A stretch of 25,726 nucleotides of DNA, taken from contig JAFRJF010000137.1 in assembly GCA_017432405.1 (NCBI GenBank), positions 1-25,726 on the forward strand, written 5' to 3'. Positions 22,893-25,726 of the stretch are shown in pieces. How positions within the stretch are numbered: position 1 is the stretch's first letter; every line of letters begins with the position of its first letter. This DNA comes from Clostridia bacterium (GTDB taxonomy: Bacteria > Bacillota_A > Clostridia > Christensenellales > Aristaeellaceae). The notes under the pieces are model-generated. The model was not told the DNA's origin, ran no database searches, and worked only from the letters and a program-made list of their open reading frames with translations. A program made the position numbers and the translations under genes.

Positions 22893-22921
22893 ATTTTAGC
22901 ACGTTACCACGATAAAGTCAA
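22893..22921 (-). promoter_or_regulatory. Promoter of the histidine operon
   Basis: The minus strand has TTGACT (22916-22921), a 17-base spacer and TAAAAT (22893-22898). The leader to the hisZ ATG is about 22 bases, too short for a T-box riboswitch or a His leader peptide attenuator. Confidence 0.65.
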
Positions 22922-22942
22922 GAAAGGCTGTGTTCACTGACG

Positions 22943-22987
22943 AGCGCGCAATACGGCGGCGCTCAATGCGCCGCCGTATTGCGCGCT
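22943..22987. terminator. Perfect 20-bp hairpin upstream of the his promoter
   Basis: Arms 22943-22962 and 22968-22987 are exact complements of 20 bases around a TCAAT loop. It lies 13 bases after the stop codon of the upstream membrane-protein gene. No T-tract follows, so termination is inferred from position. It isolates the his operon from upstream transcription. Confidence 0.55.
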
Positions 22988-23000
22988 GGTTGGTATATGA

Positions 23001-23855
23001 TTATTCAAATTCCGCGGCGGGGGCGGGGGTGACCACCTTGCCGTCCAGCACCGTGAATTTCACGTCGCTGCTGAAGGGGTAATATTTGAAGACGTTCTTT
23101 TTGCCGTCCTTGTAGCCGACGACCAGCGCCATGGAGTAGATGCCCTCCTTGTACTGGCTGACGTCCAGCGTGATCTCGAAGTCGCAGGCGGTGGCGTTCT
23201 GGCAGACGGCGTCGGCGTGGGGCAGTCCGGAAACGCCCGCGGTGTTGGTCAGCGGATAGCCGATGTTCTGGCCGGAGGCGACCTCGGTGATCACAAGCCA
23301 GCTCTTGGCGGCGGCGCCGTCGAAGGCTTCCTCGTTGACATAGCCGTAGCCCGCCAGGTACATCAGCTTGTTGTCGTCCGCGGGGGAGACGAAGCTGGCG
23401 GTGAGACCGATCTTGCCGTTCTCAGAGGGCTCAGTGGGCAGGTTGGGCAGCTTTTTCATGGGCTGTGCCACGTTCTCTGCCGGCAGTGCCGTGGGCTCAG
23501 GCGTGGGCTCGGGGGTGGGCTCGGGGGTGGGCTCCGGCGTGGGTTCGGGCGTCGGCTCCGGGGTCGGCACCTCGGTGGGCTCGGTCAGGTCCACCTCGTC
23601 CTCGGGCGCCTCCTCGCCTCCGTCGCTTTCAGCGGTTGGCGCTTCAGGCTCATACGGGTCGGCTTCAACCACAGGCTGCTGGGTCTGCTCGACATAAGGC
23701 CGCATGGTCGCTTCAGGATCCAGCTTGTCGGAATAGTCCAGCTTGGCCAGCGCGAAGTAAATCACAGCCAGTATGATCAGCAGTATGATCAGGCCAATGA
23801 TGAAATAGAGAACCGCAAGGCCCTTCGCCTCGCGCTTGCGCCCTTGCTTTAGCAT
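23001..23855 (-). CDS. Single-pass membrane protein with Thr-Pro-Glu-Pro stalk, unknown function
   Basis: This 284-residue protein starts at ATG 23855, with GGAGG nine bases upstream; the open frame extends 25 codons further but overlaps the promoter. Residues 1-11 are basic (MLKQGRKREAK), and 12-36 form one membrane helix, so it is N-in with an extracellular C-terminus. Residues 40-96 are acidic and Pro-rich. Residues 97-123 are about seven PTPE repeats, a rigid stalk of the kind that spans cell walls. The C-terminal domain (about 145-270) is beta-rich with two cysteines (Cys218 and Cys224) and an Asn-Thr-Ala-Gly region. I do not recognise a named family. It has its own strong promoter and a hairpin downstream, so it is probably monocistronic. 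An anchored surface sensor or adhesin is a guess. Confidence 0.75.
   Translation of the reverse strand: MLKQGRKREAKGLAVLYFIIGLIILLIILAVIYFALAKLDYSDKLDPEATMRPYVEQTQQPVVEADPYEPEAPTAESDGGEEAPEDEVDLTEPTEVPTPEPTPEPTPEPTPEPTPEPTPEPTALPAENVAQPMKKLPNLPTEPSENGKIGLTASFVSPADDNKLMYLAGYGYVNEEAFDGAAAKSWLVITEVASGQNIGYPLTNTAGVSGLPHADAVCQNATACDFEITLDVSQYKEGIYSMALVVGYKDGKKNVFKYYPFSSDVKFTVLDGKVVTPAPAAEFE
23491..23567. repeat. 12-base tandem repeat coding for PTPE stalk
   Basis: About six degenerate copies of a GTGGGCTCGGGG-like 12-base unit (plus strand) encode the PTPE repeats of the membrane protein. Such tracts can change length by slippage. Copies drift at the edges. Confidence 0.7.
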
Positions 23856-23916
23856 AGTCAAGAACCTCCAAATCAATACAATTATCGGATAAACAGCACA
23901 TTTATAACTATCCAAT

Positions 23917-23946
23917 ATCATAAAGCACATACGGCAGGATTGTCAA
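23917..23946 (-). promoter_or_regulatory. Promoter of the PTPE-stalk membrane protein
   Basis: The minus strand has TTGACA (23941-23946), an 18-base spacer and TATGAT (23917-23922). It lies about 60 bases before the ATG at 23855. Confidence 0.65.
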
Positions 23947-23993
23947 TGATTGAAAGAGAAATGTAGAAATAAAGTTACAAAGGCTCAATGAAA

Positions 23994-24042
23994 CGGCAAA
24001 AGCCGCGGTTTTCCACGCTCTGGAAAGCCGCGGCTCTTGCCG
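23994..24042 (-). terminator. Long hairpin downstream of the SH3 protein gene
   Basis: Arms of 22 bases (23994-24015 and 24021-24042) pair with two imperfect positions around a CGCTC loop. On the minus strand it is followed by TTTCATTG. It begins 9 bases after the SH3 protein stop, which fits a terminator. Confidence 0.6.
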
Positions 24043-24050
24043 TATTGAAA

Positions 24051-24557
24051 TCAACTCGCCGCCGAAGTGTACCTGGAGGATATCCACCCCCAGTATCCGT
24101 TGCAGCAGACGTAATACCATTCCACGCCCCGGTCGTCCCAGCGGGATTCGCCGCCTGAGCGCAGCACCGCCCCGGCCCTGGCCACGGTGAGGGATTCACC
24201 GTAGAGACCGGGTTCGTCGCGAACGTGGGAATCCCGGTGGACGTACACCACGGGATAGTCGTCATTGGCGTCGTCGTCTCCGTCGTCGTAGACCACGTAG
24301 CTGTACCGGGAGGAGATCCACGCGTCCTCGCCGTCGAAGATGATGCCGTACCACATCACGCCCCGATCGTCAACGGAGTAGACGTTCCTGTAGGTCAGCC
24401 AGGAGCCCTGGGTGACCACGCCCAGCTTGTAGCCGTTCAGGCTGGGGTTGCTGCGGGCGTTGGCGTCGCCGGTGACGACGACCGTGCTGGCCAAAGCGCA
24501 GGTGCACAGCGCCAGCGCCAGCACCAGTGCGAGGATGGCGACGACGGTTTTCTTCAT
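24051..24557 (-). CDS. Secreted protein with two SH3-like domains
   Basis: This 168-residue protein starts at ATG 24557 (GGAGG eight bases upstream); three extra in-frame codons precede it. Residues 1-24 are a signal peptide ending ALCTCALAST; the cysteines do not form a good lipobox, so signal peptidase I cleavage after ALA is expected. Two bacterial SH3-like domains follow at about 25-88 (VVVTGDANARSNPSLNGYKLG) and 102-163 (VHRDSHVRDEPGLYGESL). Each ends in a WYGIIF...AWISSRY or WYYVCCNGYWGWISSRY block; the second differs by a Cys151-Cys152 pair. They are joined by an Asp-rich linker (DDGDDDANDD). Such domains usually bind peptidoglycan or wall peptides. No catalytic domain is present. The AAA+ ATPase gene lies 79 bases upstream with no evident promoter between, so co-transcription is possible. 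Confidence 0.82.
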   Translation of the reverse strand: MKKTVVAILALVLALALCTCALASTVVVTGDANARSNPSLNGYKLGVVTQGSWLTYRNVYSVDDRGVMWYGIIFDGEDAWISSRYSYVVYDDGDDDANDDYPVVYVHRDSHVRDEPGLYGESLTVARAGAVLRSGGESRWDDRGVEWYYVCCNGYWGWISSRYTSAAS

Positions 24558-24636
24558 GGAGGACACCTCCTGTCGGACGGGGTGTGGGTGTCGCCCGTGG
24601 GGCGCATGCGCGCCGAAACGGGTCTGAGGGTCCGGG

Positions 24637-25726
24637 CTAAGCCTCTTCCTCCGGGGGGTCCGGCTCCTCGGGGCCGTCGCTCACAGGCTTGTCCAGTTTG
24701 ACGGGCACTTTCTTGGCAAGGCGCTGAAGCTCGGCAATGGTGTCCTCGGCGGACTGTATCAGCGCCTGCTGCGCCTTCTCCGCAGCCAGGATCTTCTCGT
24801 CGGTGCTCCGGGCGGCGGCAACGTCGGCCTCGGTGATGGTCATCAGGTCGTCCTTGGTGATGTCCGAGGCCTGGGCCAGGCGGTTGGCCTGGGCGACCAG
24901 CAGCCGCTCGAATATGTTGCGCACCCCGCGCCCGTTGCCGAAGGAGATGGAACTGGTGTTGGCGGCGGCGATGTAATCGGCCACGTCCTTGCGGGCCTGC
25001 TCAGTCAGCACATACTGCCCCTTCTTCAGCTGCAGGTCCAGTATGCCCATCATCTCTTCGGCAGTATAATCGTCGAAGTGCAGGTAGCGGTTGAAGCGGG
25101 ATTCCAGGCCTGGATTGGAGTGGATGAACTGGTCCATCAGCCCGTCGTAGCCCGCCACGATGACCACCAGGTCCTCCCGGTGATCCTCCATGGCCTTCAG
25201 AAGCGTGTCGATGGCCTCCTGGCCGAAGTCGTTCTCGGTCTTGCCGTTCAGGGCGTAGGCCTCGTCGATAAACAACACGCCGCCCAGCGCCTTCTCGATC
25301 ACGGCGCTGGTCTTGGTTGCGGTCTGGCCCACGTAGCCCGCAACCAGGCCCGAGCGGTCCACCTCCACCAGGTGGCCCTTCTTGAGCATGCCCAGGCTCT
25401 TGTATATGCGGGACATCAGCCGGGCGATCATCGTCTTGCCGGTGCCTGGATTGCCGGAGAAAACCATGTGCAGCGACATGTCCACCGTCTTGAGGCCGTT
25501 TTCGCGGCGCAGCTTGTAGATGGTGACGGTGTTGATGAGGTTGTTGACCTCCCGCTTGACGCCCTTCAGGCCGATCAGCTCGTCGAGCTCCTTCTTCAGG
25601 TCCTCGATGTTCTCCGGGGGCGTCTCCTCCTCGGCAGCCTGCTGGGCGTCGGCGGGCTTGGCCGCTGCCGCAGGCGCAGGGGCCTTCCCGGGCTGCGGCG
25701 CGTCCACGGGCTTTTTTGACGGGCCG
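24637..25726 (-). CDS. CbxX/CfxQ-family AAA+ ATPase, N-terminus outside the window
   Basis: The 5' end is cut by the window edge: the frame is open through 25726 (GPSKKP upstream of the first in-frame GTG at 25707). About 362 residues are visible. A Pro/Ala-rich, acidic linker (about 40 residues) precedes the AAA+ core. The core has Walker A GNPGTGKT (25432-25455), the pore-loop region GYVGQTATKT, Walker B VLFIDEAYAL and a lid with NGRGVRNIFERLL carrying the sensor arginine. This is the CbxX/CfxQ/SpoVK/EccA branch of AAA+ proteins. Family members remodel partner proteins such as Rubisco or, as EccA, act in type VII secretion. The acidic tail (DGPEEPDPPEEEA) ends the protein. The linker suggests another N-terminal domain beyond the window. 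Confidence 0.88.
   Translation of the reverse strand, partial: GPSKKPVDAPQPGKAPAPAAAAKPADAQQAAEEETPPENIEDLKKELDELIGLKGVKREVNNLINTVTIYKLRRENGLKTVDMSLHMVFSGNPGTGKTMIARLMSRIYKSLGMLKKGHLVEVDRSGLVAGYVGQTATKTSAVIEKALGGVLFIDEAYALNGKTENDFGQEAIDTLLKAMEDHREDLVVIVAGYDGLMDQFIHSNPGLESRFNRYLHFDDYTAEEMMGILDLQLKKGQYVLTEQARKDVADYIAAANTSSISFGNGRGVRNIFERLLVAQANRLAQASDITKDDLMTITEADVAAARSTDEKILAAEKAQQALIQSAEDTIAELQRLAKKVPVKLDKPVSDGPEEPDPPEEEA

Noticed and set aside
22865..23000. T-box or attenuator upstream of the his operon
   Set aside because: The promoter lies only about 30 bases before hisZ, and the hairpin at 22943-22987 is upstream of it, so it is not in the leader. No T-box core sequence is visible.
23491..23567. 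CRISPR-like repeat array
   Set aside because: The repeats are 12 bases, contiguous, without spacers and in frame with PTPE coding; they are part of the protein stalk.
24602..24611. Palindrome GCGCATGCGC between the AAA+ and SH3 genes
   Set aside because: Ten-base palindromes in GC-rich DNA arise by chance; it has no T-tract and no second site.

Overview
The window is GC-rich, gene-dense chromosomal DNA, most likely from an anaerobic member of the Bacillota (class Clostridia, probably a high-GC gut lineage). This rests on strong GGAGG ribosome binding sites, TTGACA/TATAAT-type promoters, a LytS-like sensor kinase, a short HisG with a separate HisZ, SH3/L,D-transpeptidase envelope proteins and a Clostridia-like gene repertoire. 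Genus cannot be read from the sequence. I see no rRNA, tRNA, CRISPR array, transposase or phage gene, and no gene-free stretch longer than about 300 bases.

Layout. 1-2013: an L,D-transpeptidase with two peptidoglycan-binding and about three SH3-like domains, minus strand. 2126-4740: an 814-residue adenosine-deaminase-fold protein with a C-terminal region that looks like a SLOG-type Rossmann domain, with its own promoter and a hairpin terminator. 4765-6711: a sensor kinase and an unusual regulator with an N-terminal XRE helix-turn-helix and a C-terminal receiver domain, minus strand. 6741-9432: a divergent two-gene unit, a GH1 beta-glucosidase and a Gfo/Idh/MocA oxidoreductase. 9440-10051: recX, divergent from a YebC regulator (10163-10915). 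10976-13171: a VWA-domain lipoprotein and a small secreted protein, minus strand. 13338-15250: an rRNA methyltransferase overlapping a nucleoside phosphorylase. 15314-22921: a nine-gene histidine operon, hisZ-G-D-C-B-H-A-F-IE, minus strand, from a promoter with a short leader. 23001-25726: three minus-strand envelope or ATPase genes: a single-pass membrane protein with a Thr-Pro-Glu-Pro stalk, a secreted two-SH3 protein and a CbxX/CfxQ AAA+ ATPase cut by the window edge.

The histidine genes supply every step from PRPP plus ATP to histidine except histidinol-phosphate phosphatase. The kinase and regulator are divergent from the beta-glucosidase unit and may control it (inference).

Most unusual content: (1) the ADA plus SLOG-like fusion, which looks like a nucleotide-handling and nucleotide-sensing protein and could be an uncharacterised stress or defence factor; (2) a family of GGAATTA/GGAATGA heptamer arrays at three gene boundaries that supply stop codons, a start codon and a ribosome binding site; (3) a 19-base sequence shared exactly between an intergenic hairpin and the recX coding sequence, suggesting a repetitive element that can sit inside genes; (4) the reversed HTH-REC response regulator.
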